Shown here: positions 35,312 to 44,408 of the stretch, one piece after another
Numbering within the stretch: position 1 is the first letter of the stretch
Layout: the number at the start of each line of letters is the position of its first letter
Source: Roseivirga sp. UBA6052
GTDB taxonomy: Bacteria > Bacteroidota > Bacteroidia > Cytophagales > Cyclobacteriaceae
NCBI GenBank assembly: GCA_002427755.1
Contig: DIYO01000005.1
Span: 169,143-233,142 of the forward strand
Direction of reading: 5' to 3'
Length of the DNA: 64,000 nucleotides
Notes under the pieces: generated by a model
Database searches by the model: none
Seen by the model: only the letters and a program-made list of their open reading frames with translations
Told to the model about the DNA's origin: nothing
Program-made: the position numbers and the translations under genes

Positions 35312-36130
35312 AAATAGCCATTGAATAGCCTTTTTAAACTCTCCTTGCCATTGTGCCTCATTATGCTCGGCATTCGGCACAACAAACGATGTGATGTTTT
35401 CCTGCTTGAATTTTTCTTTCGATAGCAAATTGACCATCGCATTCATGCTTCCCACCATCATACCTTCTTTCTCTCCCACACAGAAGTAGAGTCTTGAATC
35501 ATTAGGTAAAGGGTTCTCCAAAGTATATTCTTTTACTGCCTTCCAATTGATCCAATACGATGGTGAAAAGATACCGGCCTTACTAAAGACTTCGGGATAT
35601 TTATAAATCCCGTAATGAGAAATTAAACCTCCCATGGAGCTTCCCATTATGGCCGTATGCTCTCTTTGGCTCAGCGTTCTATAGTTCTTATCGATATATG
35701 GCTTCACAACATCTACAATAAACTCCATGTATTTGTCTCCTTCTACCTTCTCTACTCGCGGATTAGGAAAGGGAGCCAATTCATTCATTCTTAATGCTTG
35801 ACCATTGTCTATACCCACAACTATCATTTCAAAACTGTTAGCATTAGCCAGACTATCAAGTGTTTCATCCACCTCCCATTCGCCTACATAAGAAGTAGCA
35901 TAATCAAAAAGGTTCTGACCATCATGCATATAGAGCACAGGATACTTCTTATCTGAATTTGTATAACCGGGAGGCAGATACAACCTAACGGTTCGTTTTC
36001 GATCTAAGCCCGGCATATCAAAAGGGTCTTCTAAAATCACCACGTTTTCACTTGCGGTATTTGGCCTGTCTTGAGCAAAAAGAAGTATTGAAAAAACAGA
36101 AAGTGTGAGTGTTAAAAAAATTCGTTTCAT
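35300..36130 (-). CDS. secreted esterase-family alpha/beta hydrolase
   Basis: A 276-residue exported hydrolase. The signal peptide ends LLFAQ. The fold follows the esterase D / enterochelin esterase-like family: YPVLYMHDGQNLFD near residue 70, the nucleophile serine in IMGSSMGGLISHYG (GxSxG), and a late His in NAEHNEAQWQ. It would hydrolyse esters of small molecules or polysaccharide substituents in the periplasm; the substrate is not deducible. Its stop is buried in the terminator hairpin. It is 45 bases downstream of the PadR operon's last gene and may be independent. Confidence 0.88.
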   Translation of the reverse strand: MKRIFLTLTLSVFSILLFAQDRPNTASENVVILEDPFDMPGLDRKRTVRLYLPPGYTNSDKKYPVLYMHDGQNLFDYATSYVGEWEVDETLDSLANANSFEMIVVGIDNGQALRMNELAPFPNPRVEKVEGDKYMEFIVDVVKPYIDKNYRTLSQREHTAIMGSSMGGLISHYGIYKYPEVFSKAGIFSPSYWINWKAVKEYTLENPLPNDSRLYFCVGEKEGMMVGSMNAMVNLLSKEKFKQENITSFVVPNAEHNEAQWQGEFKKAIQWLFKEE

Positions 36131-36175
36131 ATGACCTTTATTCTGGTCAATAATACGAAGAAGCCGCTTTTAAGA

Positions 36176-36988
36176 TTAGCGGTTCTTAAAAAAATCGATA
36201 TTCAAATCTTCAAGTCTACATTTATAAATATCGCCACCATCCGTAAAGATAAAGTACTTCAGGTCTGGTGTCACGTTCGCACCCCAGCCATAGGGTAGGC
36301 CTTCAATTTTAGACTTAGTCCAATTGCCATTCACCTTTTTCGCAAAGTAGAAACCTGTTCTTCCGGTTTCACCGTCTTCTTCGAAATAGCTTGTGAAAAT
36401 CATCCAAGACTCATCAGCCGATACAAAAGCATCAAAACTGGTTGTTTTGGGCTCTGATAATTCTGAACCTAACCAAGTAGGTTTCAAGAATTGAGTTCCA
36501 TCGAATTGTGCTCGATAAAGTCCAGCACCATCCTTTCCATCATATTGAAAATAATAGATACTGCCATCTTTAACCTGATGTGCATAGCTGGCAAGAATTT
36601 CAGATGTCAGGTTAGTCACTTGATATCTCCCGTTGGCATATACTGCTCTAAAAAACTGTTGATATTCTTGTGCCCCTTGGTTTCTGCGATTGGTAAAGAA
36701 TATAGAATCGTCATTACCATAACTCACATTATAAACTGAGTCGGCAAATGGCAAAAGCATAGCTTCAGATTTAGGGTCTGATAGGTCTATCTGATACAGC
36801 TTTCGATAATCCGTATCTGGCCAATCTTTGGCTTCGCTCCTAGTAAACACTAAGAATCGACCATCTGCTGAAATACTTGGGGAATCTTCCCAGAAACTAG
36901 AATTTACATTAGAGTGCACGGGTTCAATTTTAACCTGACCCAATACAGAAAAACTCAAAAACCAGATGGTACAAAACAGATGCCTCAA
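36176..36988 (-). CDS. exported PD40 (TolB-like) beta-propeller protein
   Basis: A 270-residue exported protein. The signal peptide is residues 1-17, followed by TolB/PD40-type blades recognisable as SISADGRFLVFTR, then repeated blade starts and the last SWMIFTSYF and LKYFIFTDGGD segments. It is short for a six-bladed propeller, so it may be a partial ring or dimerise. The start overlaps the stop of the permease by four bases (ATGA), so the two are coupled in a PadR - permease - propeller operon. Likely a periplasmic partner of the permease; inference from context. Confidence 0.75.
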   Translation of the reverse strand: MRHLFCTIWFLSFSVLGQVKIEPVHSNVNSSFWEDSPSISADGRFLVFTRSEAKDWPDTDYRKLYQIDLSDPKSEAMLLPFADSVYNVSYGNDDSIFFTNRRNQGAQEYQQFFRAVYANGRYQVTNLTSEILASYAHQVKDGSIYYFQYDGKDGAGLYRAQFDGTQFLKPTWLGSELSEPKTTSFDAFVSADESWMIFTSYFEEDGETGRTGFYFAKKVNGNWTKSKIEGLPYGWGANVTPDLKYFIFTDGGDIYKCRLEDLNIDFFKNR

Positions 36989-39642
36989 GCTTCAGATCTT
37001 AAGGGTTCAATTGGGTTAATCCTTGTGGTTTTATAAGATTGACCGATAACACCTAGATACAGTATGAGTATGCCCAAGGCGGCAATGGCAACGAGTACAA
37101 GGATGTTAAGATCAACGCGAAATGCAAAGTTGGTTAGCCAACTGTTGATTACCAGAACTGCAACAGGAACAGCAAGCAAACTGGCTATTAAACCAATTAC
37201 TAAGAACTCCTTAGCCATTACACCCAGTAAACCTAATATCTTGGCTCCTAATACTTTTCTTATAGCTACTTCTTTTTGCATGAGTTTAGCACTGTAATAC
37301 GCAAGGCCTATTAAACCTGCAAAGGCAAGTAGTATGGATAAAAGTCCCAAAGCTTTTACTATGCCCGAAATTCTATACTCCTCGCTGTATAGATATTCAA
37401 GCTTATCATCGATGAACTTAGCAATAAATGGTGTCTCAGTTTCTACCTCGGCATAGGCATTCTCAATGAAAGACATGGTCTCAAAAAGACTATCTGTTTG
37501 CAGCTTTATGTTCACCCCATAAATCCACGGAATCTCTTTATGAACTCTTATGAATAGAGGATTGAAAGCTTCTCGTTTTGAGAAATAATGAAAATCCTGA
37601 ACGAAGCCATTTATCTCAGACGGATAGCCAACAGTTCCGTCTTCTTCTATCACTTCAGGCTCCATTATGAGTAACTGCTCTAATAAATTAGCCCTCGATT
37701 TCCCACTAACTACTTCATACTTTTTAGCTGCAGTTTCATTAAGCAGCATAATATCCTTCTTACCATTTTCTAACAAATCGAATGCACTGGATTTAAGGCC
37801 AAGCATTTGTGCTGTGGCATAGTCCATATCTACTTGATTAGCATCGTCAAAAACATCGTCTATCTCTTCGAATTTATAAGTAGTAGTGTTGTAGCGTGTA
37901 TTGGCAGGAGTTCCTCCACTTCCAACCCTTAATATGCTTGGATTAGACTCTAGTCTCTCTTTAAAGACCCTATACTTTTCTAGGCCTCTGAAATTAACCG
38001 TTAGAATTCCTTCCTTTTCAAACCCTAGATCTGACTGGGTTACAAAATTGATCTGTTGGTTAACGTAGAATGCAAATCCAGCCAAGGTTATGACTGTAAA
38101 AACTTGAAATCCTAGCAAAATAGACCTGACATTGAATTTGCGCTTTTGAGTACCTCCTTTTGATATCAATTGCTCAAAGGGCTTTTTTGCAAGTATATAT
38201 GAGGGGTACCATCCACTGATCACACCTACTAACAAAGTAGCCCCAATAACAAAACTCAACTGCTTTAAAGAGACCAATTCAGACCAACTCAATACTACTT
38301 CCAGTGACTGGTTAAAATAAGGCAGTGCTAGGTAAACCAATCCAAGGCCAATACATAGACTTATTATAACCGTCAATAGAGATTCGAAAATAAATTGAAC
38401 AAAAACATCTCTCTTATTCGCTCCAATGGCCTTTCTAATACCCACCTCTTTTAATCTATTGGCGTTTATGGCAATGGTAAGGTTAACATAATTAGTAATT
38501 GTGATAGTCAACACTACAATTCCAATGGCCATAAAGAGATACAGATATACCGGGTTCAGGTTCGACTCCAACTCATAGAGATAATCGGAACCCAAATGAA
38601 TATCTCTTAAGGGTTGCAAAGTGACACCTTTTTCAAGGTCATCTTCATCAGCACCTGGCGTGTGACGCTTCGTAATATCGAACATGCGCTTTTCTGTCTC
38701 AAAGAGATCCTTTTGCCCTTCAGCCAACTTAACATAGGTGTAAGCACCCCATGTATAAGGAATGCTATCTACCATGGCGATTAGATTGAAATCGAAATGG
38801 GCATTTTCTGGAATATGCTCAACAACACCCTTTATTAGAAATGCCTTATCATCAATAAATAGCTCTTCACCCACAATTGACTCTTCACTATCTGGGAAAT
38901 AGCGAGATGCTACCTTGTCAGAAATAATTACCCCCTCACTTGTGGAAGATTCAAAAGACCCTTGAATCATTTCCCATTGAAAAATACTTTGAAGTTGTTC
39001 TGGAGTATTTGTATAGAGAATTGGGCCTCCTCTGAGTTTCTTATTGTTGGCTTCAACATAGAAGCCTCTCCCCATAATATCGCTATTGGAAATGGTAAAC
39101 TGAGCAGCTTGATCAACCTGTGGTAAATCAGCAAAAGCATTAATATTCAGAAGTTGACCTTGTCTGGATGTTCCGTAATAATTCGGAAAGTGAAGATTAG
39201 TGTAGGTCTGTGAACGATAGTCTCTCACCACACGATAGATTCGATCAGAATCAGCCATGTATGCATCAGCTGTAAGATGGTGTTGAAGGTACAACCATGA
39301 AATGAGCGTAACCGCCAGTCCCAAACTCAACCCAACCAAATTAATGGCAGAAACCAGTTTATGGCGCTGGAAATTTCTGAATGATATCTTTAAATAATTA
39401 TTAGCCTTGGAGACCATTCCAAGAGATCCTTTTGTCTGTTGCATAAATTGAGGCTTTAAGAATTTGACCGTATTAATGAAATACCTAAGTCTAGCTTTTC
39501 TTGCAGAATACTGACCAGCATCTGCCTGAAAGGCTTCCCATAAATCTCCCTCTATAGCCTCAAGCAAAGCATCATCGCAAAACCATGTAAGGAGCTTCTG
39601 TGGCCATTTAGGTGGATCAATATGATGATTGCTATTACTCAT
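36985..39642 (-). CDS. FtsX/MacB-type permease with N-terminal permease prefix domain
   Basis: An 885-residue permease related to the one at 32771 but with an extra N-terminal cytosolic segment (PPKWPQKLLTWFCDDALLEAIEGDLWEAF, residues 8-37). This is the permease prefix domain of Bacteroidetes and Acidobacteria FtsX proteins. Helices follow at about 110-130, three around residues 370-510, and three at the C-terminus with the motif LMQKEVAIRKVLGAKI. The start overlaps the PadR stop by one base (TAATG). This PadR-permease arrangement is recurrent in the phylum and implies transcriptional control of the permease by PadR. No ATPase is adjacent. Confidence 0.92.
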   Translation of the reverse strand: MSNSNHHIDPPKWPQKLLTWFCDDALLEAIEGDLWEAFQADAGQYSARKARLRYFINTVKFLKPQFMQQTKGSLGMVSKANNYLKISFRNFQRHKLVSAINLVGLSLGLAVTLISWLYLQHHLTADAYMADSDRIYRVVRDYRSQTYTNLHFPNYYGTSRQGQLLNINAFADLPQVDQAAQFTISNSDIMGRGFYVEANNKKLRGGPILYTNTPEQLQSIFQWEMIQGSFESSTSEGVIISDKVASRYFPDSEESIVGEELFIDDKAFLIKGVVEHIPENAHFDFNLIAMVDSIPYTWGAYTYVKLAEGQKDLFETEKRMFDITKRHTPGADEDDLEKGVTLQPLRDIHLGSDYLYELESNLNPVYLYLFMAIGIVVLTITITNYVNLTIAINANRLKEVGIRKAIGANKRDVFVQFIFESLLTVIISLCIGLGLVYLALPYFNQSLEVVLSWSELVSLKQLSFVIGATLLVGVISGWYPSYILAKKPFEQLISKGGTQKRKFNVRSILLGFQVFTVITLAGFAFYVNQQINFVTQSDLGFEKEGILTVNFRGLEKYRVFKERLESNPSILRVGSGGTPANTRYNTTTYKFEEIDDVFDDANQVDMDYATAQMLGLKSSAFDLLENGKKDIMLLNETAAKKYEVVSGKSRANLLEQLLIMEPEVIEEDGTVGYPSEINGFVQDFHYFSKREAFNPLFIRVHKEIPWIYGVNIKLQTDSLFETMSFIENAYAEVETETPFIAKFIDDKLEYLYSEEYRISGIVKALGLLSILLAFAGLIGLAYYSAKLMQKEVAIRKVLGAKILGLLGVMAKEFLVIGLIASLLAVPVAVLVINSWLTNFAFRVDLNILVLVAIAALGILILYLGVIGQSYKTTRINPIEPLRSEA

Positions 39643-39953
39643 TATCCAAGCTCAGGAATCTGCTCCCAGAGCTTTATTCTGTTTTCTTTAAGTGATTGTA
39701 TAGTCGATTTACCCGAAGCGGTAACTTCACAGATTCTTTTCCTTCTCCCACCTCTTTCATCGGTGGCTCCGTCCATTTTAGATTCGATAAGACCTTTTTT
39801 CTCAAGCCTCATCAACACGGTATGAATAGCACTTATTGAAATGTTCTGGTTAGTTTGCTTCCGATACTCATCAGCAATGGCATAACCGTATGGTTTATCC
39901 ATAATCATAACCAGTAATAAAACCGTCTCTTCAAGGTTACCCAAACTCTTCAT
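39642..39953 (-). CDS. PadR family transcriptional regulator
   Basis: A 103-residue winged-helix regulator of the short PadR subfamily: EETVLLLVMIMDKPYGYAIADEYRKQTNQNISISAIHTVLMRLEKKGLIESKMDGATDERGGRRKRICEVTASG, the helix-turn-helix and wing being clear. It is the first gene of the PadR - permease - propeller operon and probably represses it. The ligand is unknown. The region upstream (39954-40020) is A/T-rich with a near -7 match but no strict TAnnTTTG box. Confidence 0.9.
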   Translation of the reverse strand: MKSLGNLEETVLLLVMIMDKPYGYAIADEYRKQTNQNISISAIHTVLMRLEKKGLIESKMDGATDERGGRRKRICEVTASGKSTIQSLKENRIKLWEQIPELG

Positions 39954-40028
39954 ATTCTATTACATTAACATTTATAGAACATGAAGGTATGAAAAAAGTT
40001 TAGATTATATCAACTTTTGTAGAATATA

Positions 40029-40274
40029 CTAGAATCTCTCCCAACGCTGAGCTTCTTGTTTTTTCTTCATTTCGCCAGAATCGATCATCTCTTGTAAGCG
40101 CTCATTTCTACTTAGAGATTTTGAAGTCAAATGATAGTAACCACAGATATGGCATTCATAAACATCTTGTGGCCCCTCATGGGGATGAAAGCCCTTGTAA
40201 ATATGCTGATCGATTAAGGCAGTTTCAGCCAGATCTTTAGACATGTATTGATATTTACCCGTTGAGCATTTCAT
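40029..40274 (-). CDS. small zinc-ribbon-like hypothetical protein
   Basis: An 81-residue protein, mostly polar and basic at its end. YECHICGYYHLTSK (residues 39-52) has a CxxC followed by Tyr-Tyr-His, resembling half of a zinc ribbon. An earlier Cys3 and His residues (HIYKGFHPHEG) could complete a site. Proteins of this kind are common but uncharacterised in Bacteroidetes. It stands between PadR and the small membrane ORF. Confidence 0.6.
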   Translation of the reverse strand: MKCSTGKYQYMSKDLAETALIDQHIYKGFHPHEGPQDVYECHICGYYHLTSKSLSRNERLQEMIDSGEMKKKQEAQRWERF

Positions 40275-40312
40275 GATATGGTAAATCTGAAAAGAGGCCT
40301 ATTTGTTCAAGA

Positions 40313-40399
40313 CTAATAAACGATGGTATAAATAATCGAAGCCATCATAAAAATACCTATGACAACGAGGATGGCAATTAGGTGATCTTTCTTCTTCAT
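40313..40399 (-). CDS. small single-helix membrane protein (28 residues)
   Basis: A 28-codon frame reading Met-Lys-Lys-Lys-Asp-His, then a hydrophobic helix (LIAILVVIGIFMMASIIYTI) and a stop. The basic start followed by one hydrophobic segment is the layout of small inner-membrane proteins. The region has no other explanation and no alternative frame, but there is no ribosome site, and conservation cannot be checked here. Confidence 0.45.
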   Translation of the reverse strand: MKKKDHLIAILVVIGIFMMASIIYTIVY

Positions 40400-40471
40400 G
40401 GTCTAAATATAGAAGTAAACTGAATGGTGAAATTGCACTAAGAACGAATGTTTTACACTAATAAATCAGCC

Positions 40472-41392
40472 TTATTTTTCAAGGGTAATTGTACCCAAGT
40501 GCTTTGGTATTATTACTCTTGTTTGAGGTGATAACCTCTTTACATCTGCTACAAATGGTTTTAGCTTAACATCCACTGCCCTCTGTTGAGAAAACCCATA
40601 GGGTAATCTAAAATTATCCCAATGCGCTGGAATTATTACAGGAGGATTTCCAGTGACTTTAAGTAACCTTTCATTGTATTTGTACAAACCTAACTGAGAC
40701 TGATTTACTCCGGCCAGAAGCACATCAGGTTTAATTCCCATCAATTCCCTTTCTACAAAATTCATTGACCCCATAGTCATAACTTCGTGGTTCTCAAATC
40801 TTGCTAAGAACATTAAAGAACCACCTTCTATAAAGTCGGACACTTTAAGTGGAGCCTTTGGCGGAGTCGTGTACGTCCTAGAGTCTATGTAATGCTTTTG
40901 ATTGAGCGCAGAATGAATAGAAGGTATTACACGTACAGAAAAATCATCAAACTGATAGTCCTCTCCTCCTTTAACAGGGTATAACTGATCATCTGAAATA
41001 CCATATGCTTTAAGGATATTAATTGTGGTTTCAGTACCAATTACCTTAGCTCCTGTTTTAGCCGCTATGTATGGCACATCTGATAAATGATCGAAATGAG
41101 AGTGATGAACTAGAATGAAATCTGCTCTATTTACCAAGCTATCGATCCCCACAGTATCTGATACAAAGTAATCTGACCTTAACACCGTTTTTCTATCATC
41201 ATCAGGACTAATGCTTGCGCCAGTACCGAGCTTAACCCGTGAAATGTAAGGGTCTACCAAGACGGTGACCTTTGAATCCTTGATAATCCATCCTGCTGTA
41301 CCCAAATACTTAAGGCTTAGCTTTTCTTGAGCCAAAGCTGAAAAGGAGATAGCGATACAGCTAATGATAAAGGACAGTTTAAAAAATCTCAT
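40472..41392 (-). CDS. exported metallo-beta-lactamase-fold hydrolase
   Basis: A 306-residue protein with a signal peptide ending SALAQ (residues 1-21). The metal motif is H97-x-H99-x-D101-H102 (HSHFDH), with a later Ile-Pro-Ser-Ile-His and a final Pro-Ala-His-Trp-Asp. It is related to the UlaG-like / beta-lactamase-fold group, and export suggests an extracytoplasmic substrate. It lies one base after the FG-GAP gene, so the two are co-transcribed. Confidence 0.85.
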   Translation of the reverse strand: MRFFKLSFIISCIAISFSALAQEKLSLKYLGTAGWIIKDSKVTVLVDPYISRVKLGTGASISPDDDRKTVLRSDYFVSDTVGIDSLVNRADFILVHHSHFDHLSDVPYIAAKTGAKVIGTETTINILKAYGISDDQLYPVKGGEDYQFDDFSVRVIPSIHSALNQKHYIDSRTYTTPPKAPLKVSDFIEGGSLMFLARFENHEVMTMGSMNFVERELMGIKPDVLLAGVNQSQLGLYKYNERLLKVTGNPPVIIPAHWDNFRLPYGFSQQRAVDVKLKPFVADVKRLSPQTRVIIPKHLGTITLEK

Positions 41393-41393
41393 A

Positions 41394-42503
41394 TTATTTT
41401 CTTATTCGGTAATAACGATTGATGGCGTCTGAATTCGCCTCAAAAATCTCTACAATCCCATCGTTGTTGACATCTGCGGCAATTATATCATAGGTCCTAA
41501 GTGCTTCATCTGCCAACGATACTTCCTTCCAATTGAGTCCTCTACCTTGATTTATAAATACAGCATTAGAAGCTCTATTATTGGCTACTATTATATCCAA
41601 CAGACCATCATTATTCAGATCGGCTAAGTCGAGAGAAAAAGATGCTGCATCAGTTTTATCGAAAGAAACGTTCTTCGAGTAACCTCCATCTTTATCACCA
41701 AAATAGATGTTATTCGCTGATTGGATGTTAGCACTTACTATATCTAATTGTCCATCTTGATTGAGATCTCCTACTGCCACAGCTCGAGTATCATCACTGC
41801 CTGATCCAAAAGCAATCTTGGTTTCAAATTGAGCCTCACCGTTATTAATCAATACATAGTTCTGTTGGCCATCTCGATTGGCCAGAATTAAATCCATATG
41901 TCCATCTTGGTCCATATCGGCTACCTCAACATCGATAGTTGAGTCGGAATTAGAGCCAAACTCGGTGGATTCGACAAAACTACCATTACCATCATTAAAG
42001 CAAATTTCATTAGGCATACCTCGATTGGTAATGAGGATATCCATATCTCCGTCAGCATCTACATCGGCCAAAGATAGATTGCGCGTTGGAGCATAGTCTT
42101 TTCCAAAAGATGATCCTTTTTCAAATCGACCATGACCATCATTAAGAAAAATGTAATTCGGTGCCATATCGTTACCCACGGCAATGTCCAAATCGCCATC
42201 TCCATCAAAATCGGCTAATTCTGCTGCGTAGGTAGTCTCTCGATCTTGGCCTAAATCTCGTTCAACAGTAAAAACACCTCGGCCGTTATTGATAAAAATA
42301 CGATTTTGACCCGGCCAGTGCCTTCCATTTGCTAAGACTATATCTGTATCTCCATCGCCATCTATATCGCCAGCAGCTACTGAGGCTGTCCTTTCCTCAT
42401 AGGTGCCTAGAATGGTTCTACCGTTAGTTATGATTTGAATCTCTTGTGCGGAGATTGAGGCCGCAAAAAGTATAAATAGTATTACAGCAGAGATCCTTGA
42501 CAT
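41394..42503 (-). CDS. secreted FG-GAP/VCBS repeat protein
   Basis: A 369-residue exported protein. The signal peptide ends ASISA-Q. It is built of about seven FG-GAP/VCBS repeats carrying Asp-rich calcium-type loops (DIDGDGDTDIVLANG, DFDGDGDLDIAVGND, DVDADGDMDILITN, DMDQDGHMDLILAN, DLNQDGQLDIVSAN, DLNNDGLLDIIVANN, DVNNDGIVEIFEAN). The repeats imply a beta-propeller that binds calcium, typical of surface or secreted binding proteins. It is coupled with the lactamase-fold gene downstream (one-base gap). The ligand is unknown. Confidence 0.9.
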   Translation of the reverse strand: MSRISAVILFILFAASISAQEIQIITNGRTILGTYEERTASVAAGDIDGDGDTDIVLANGRHWPGQNRIFINNGRGVFTVERDLGQDRETTYAAELADFDGDGDLDIAVGNDMAPNYIFLNDGHGRFEKGSSFGKDYAPTRNLSLADVDADGDMDILITNRGMPNEICFNDGNGSFVESTEFGSNSDSTIDVEVADMDQDGHMDLILANRDGQQNYVLINNGEAQFETKIAFGSGSDDTRAVAVGDLNQDGQLDIVSANIQSANNIYFGDKDGGYSKNVSFDKTDAASFSLDLADLNNDGLLDIIVANNRASNAVFINQGRGLNWKEVSLADEALRTYDIIAADVNNDGIVEIFEANSDAINRYYRIRK

Positions 42504-42559
42504 TCTTCAAACTAGTGCTTTTACAATTGAAGATCAAGTAGACCAATTGAGTATCAACG

Positions 42560-42590
42560 AAAAGAGCCACCTTATGGGTGGCTCTATCAA
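42560..42590 (-). terminator. terminator of the S8 peptidase gene
   Basis: A 9-bp stem AGAGCCACC / GGGTGGCTCT with a four-base loop. On the minus strand it ends in Ts and lies 21 bases after the peptidase stop. Confidence 0.85.
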
Positions 42591-42610
42591 TTCAATATTT
42601 TACTTCAGAA

Positions 42611-44215
42611 TTATTTCTTTGTTTTAATGCCCTTTGCCATTTCAGCAGCAAGCTCAACAGCCTTTTCAGCATTAACCAAACCTCCAGAACGTGATAATTC
42701 TGAGAACATCACCTTATCTCTTGAACCAGGCTTAGTAACTTCTAAACCTGTAAATGTTCTTGTACTCTGTGCTAGTATTTGCTTGACTTGTTTAGCAGAA
42801 AGTTCTGGGAAATAACTCATAACAATTGCGGCCACTCCTGAGGTAGCAGGTGCTGCCATACTCGTGCCATCGTATGTCTCGTATTTATCACCTGGAGTGG
42901 TAGAATAAACTCTCACACCCGGAGCAAAAAGATCTACGCTCTCTTTACCAAAGTTTGAAAATGAGCCTACAAAGTTTTCATTTTCTCCCCAAGAAGAAGC
43001 ACCAATCTCCAGCCAGTTGCTAGCTCTTTTTCCTTTAATTACAGGCGTAGGAAAATTATCGGTGTTGTCATTATTCTTTCCGTCATTACCTGCAGCATGC
43101 ACCATCAACACATTCTTCTTCTCGGCATACTTAATGGCAGCATCTACTAATTCTCTTCTGTAAGTATAAGATTTACCGAAACTCATGTTAATGATATCGG
43201 CTCCATTATCTACAGCATATCGAATAGCATTGGCAATATCCTTATCTCTTTCATCACCATCAGGAACAGCTCTTATCGCCATGATTTTTACATTCTCAGC
43301 GATTCCTCTAATACCGATGTCGTTATTTCTATTGGCAGCTATTATTCCGGCAACATGTGTTCCGTGCCCGGCATCTGGGCCTTCAACATCGTTATTACCG
43401 TAACCTATTTCTTTACCGTTCTCCCAGTTATCACCTACAATACCTCTAGGATCAAAGTCTAAATTGTAACCGAAGTTTACCTGCTTACCGTAATAGTCAA
43501 CTCCTTCTGCAAGCTGCTCTGAGATGGCCACTAAATCGGCACCTTCACCAAAGTTTTGGATAGCCAAGGCCGTCATTTGTTGAGCAGCCACTACAATTGA
43601 GTCTTTGGATTCAACACTCATGACATCTCGAATAGATAGATTTTCTTGACCCAAATAGGCCTTCATTAGTGACGAATATCTCACCATATTCTCAGTAAGG
43701 TTCTTTAGAATCTCATACTGCTGAGTAGCTACCTCCGATTTAGCCTTGAAATCTTTCTCTACTTTTAACCAATAAGCGTACTCTTCTTTTTCTTTCTTCT
43801 TTTTAGGCTCTTCTGCCCCTTCATATTTCTTCTTCAATCTTATGTACTCTCTTGTGAGTTCATAAGTATCTGCGCCTACATGTTCACCGTTCGGTCCACC
43901 AATAAAGTTCCAACCGAAAACGTCATCTATATAGCCATTTTTATCGTCATCAATACCATTCTCAGGAATCTCATCTGTATTAATCCAGATTTTTCCTGCC
44001 AAATCTTCGTGTTCAATGTCTACACCAGAATCAATTACCGCTACGACTATGGTTTTTGAATCTTTGCCTTCTAATTTCTTTAAGATTTTATCAGCACTCA
44101 CTCCTTGTACCTGATCAGTTTCGGGATCTAAAGTGAACCAATTTTTAGGAGGTTGCTGCTGGGCCACAAGTTGCATACTGACGATGCATAGGCATATAAT
44201 AAATAGTTTTTTCAT
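42611..44215 (-). CDS. secreted S8 family subtilisin-like peptidase
   Basis: A 534-residue exported subtilase. The signal peptide ends LVAQQ. The catalytic triad is D62 (VIDSGVDIEHED), H284 (HGTHVAG) and S452 (GTSMAAP), with the oxyanion Asn in AAGND. The spacing between Asp and His is about 220 residues, far longer than in subtilisin, because of an inserted helical, charged domain (about 100-245). It lacks a C-terminal sorting domain that I can see. It would be exported to the periplasm or surface and degrade proteins. It is preceded by an A/T-rich 190-base gap with no ORF. Confidence 0.92.
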   Translation of the reverse strand: MKKLFIICLCIVSMQLVAQQQPPKNWFTLDPETDQVQGVSADKILKKLEGKDSKTIVVAVIDSGVDIEHEDLAGKIWINTDEIPENGIDDDKNGYIDDVFGWNFIGGPNGEHVGADTYELTREYIRLKKKYEGAEEPKKKKEKEEYAYWLKVEKDFKAKSEVATQQYEILKNLTENMVRYSSLMKAYLGQENLSIRDVMSVESKDSIVVAAQQMTALAIQNFGEGADLVAISEQLAEGVDYYGKQVNFGYNLDFDPRGIVGDNWENGKEIGYGNNDVEGPDAGHGTHVAGIIAANRNNDIGIRGIAENVKIMAIRAVPDGDERDKDIANAIRYAVDNGADIINMSFGKSYTYRRELVDAAIKYAEKKNVLMVHAAGNDGKNNDNTDNFPTPVIKGKRASNWLEIGASSWGENENFVGSFSNFGKESVDLFAPGVRVYSTTPGDKYETYDGTSMAAPATSGVAAIVMSYFPELSAKQVKQILAQSTRTFTGLEVTKPGSRDKVMFSELSRSGGLVNAEKAVELAAEMAKGIKTKK

Positions 44216-44408
44216 GCTTAAGGGAATTTCAATCTCAACTTAATACGAGAATAGTTAGCTAAAGATATGCCACTTCAATTTTTTTGGCTGTCAAAACAGT
44301 TTTTTTAACAGATTTTAAAAAATGACTGAATTGAATCATCTATTCAAAAAGTAATATTGAAAGTAATCTGATCTAATTATTTATCTTATGATTTAAACTT
44401 GATCAACC

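Noticed and set aside
44285..44308. Plus-strand terminator before the acyltransferase gene
   Set aside because: Stem of only four to five pairs (CTGT/ACAG); too weak.
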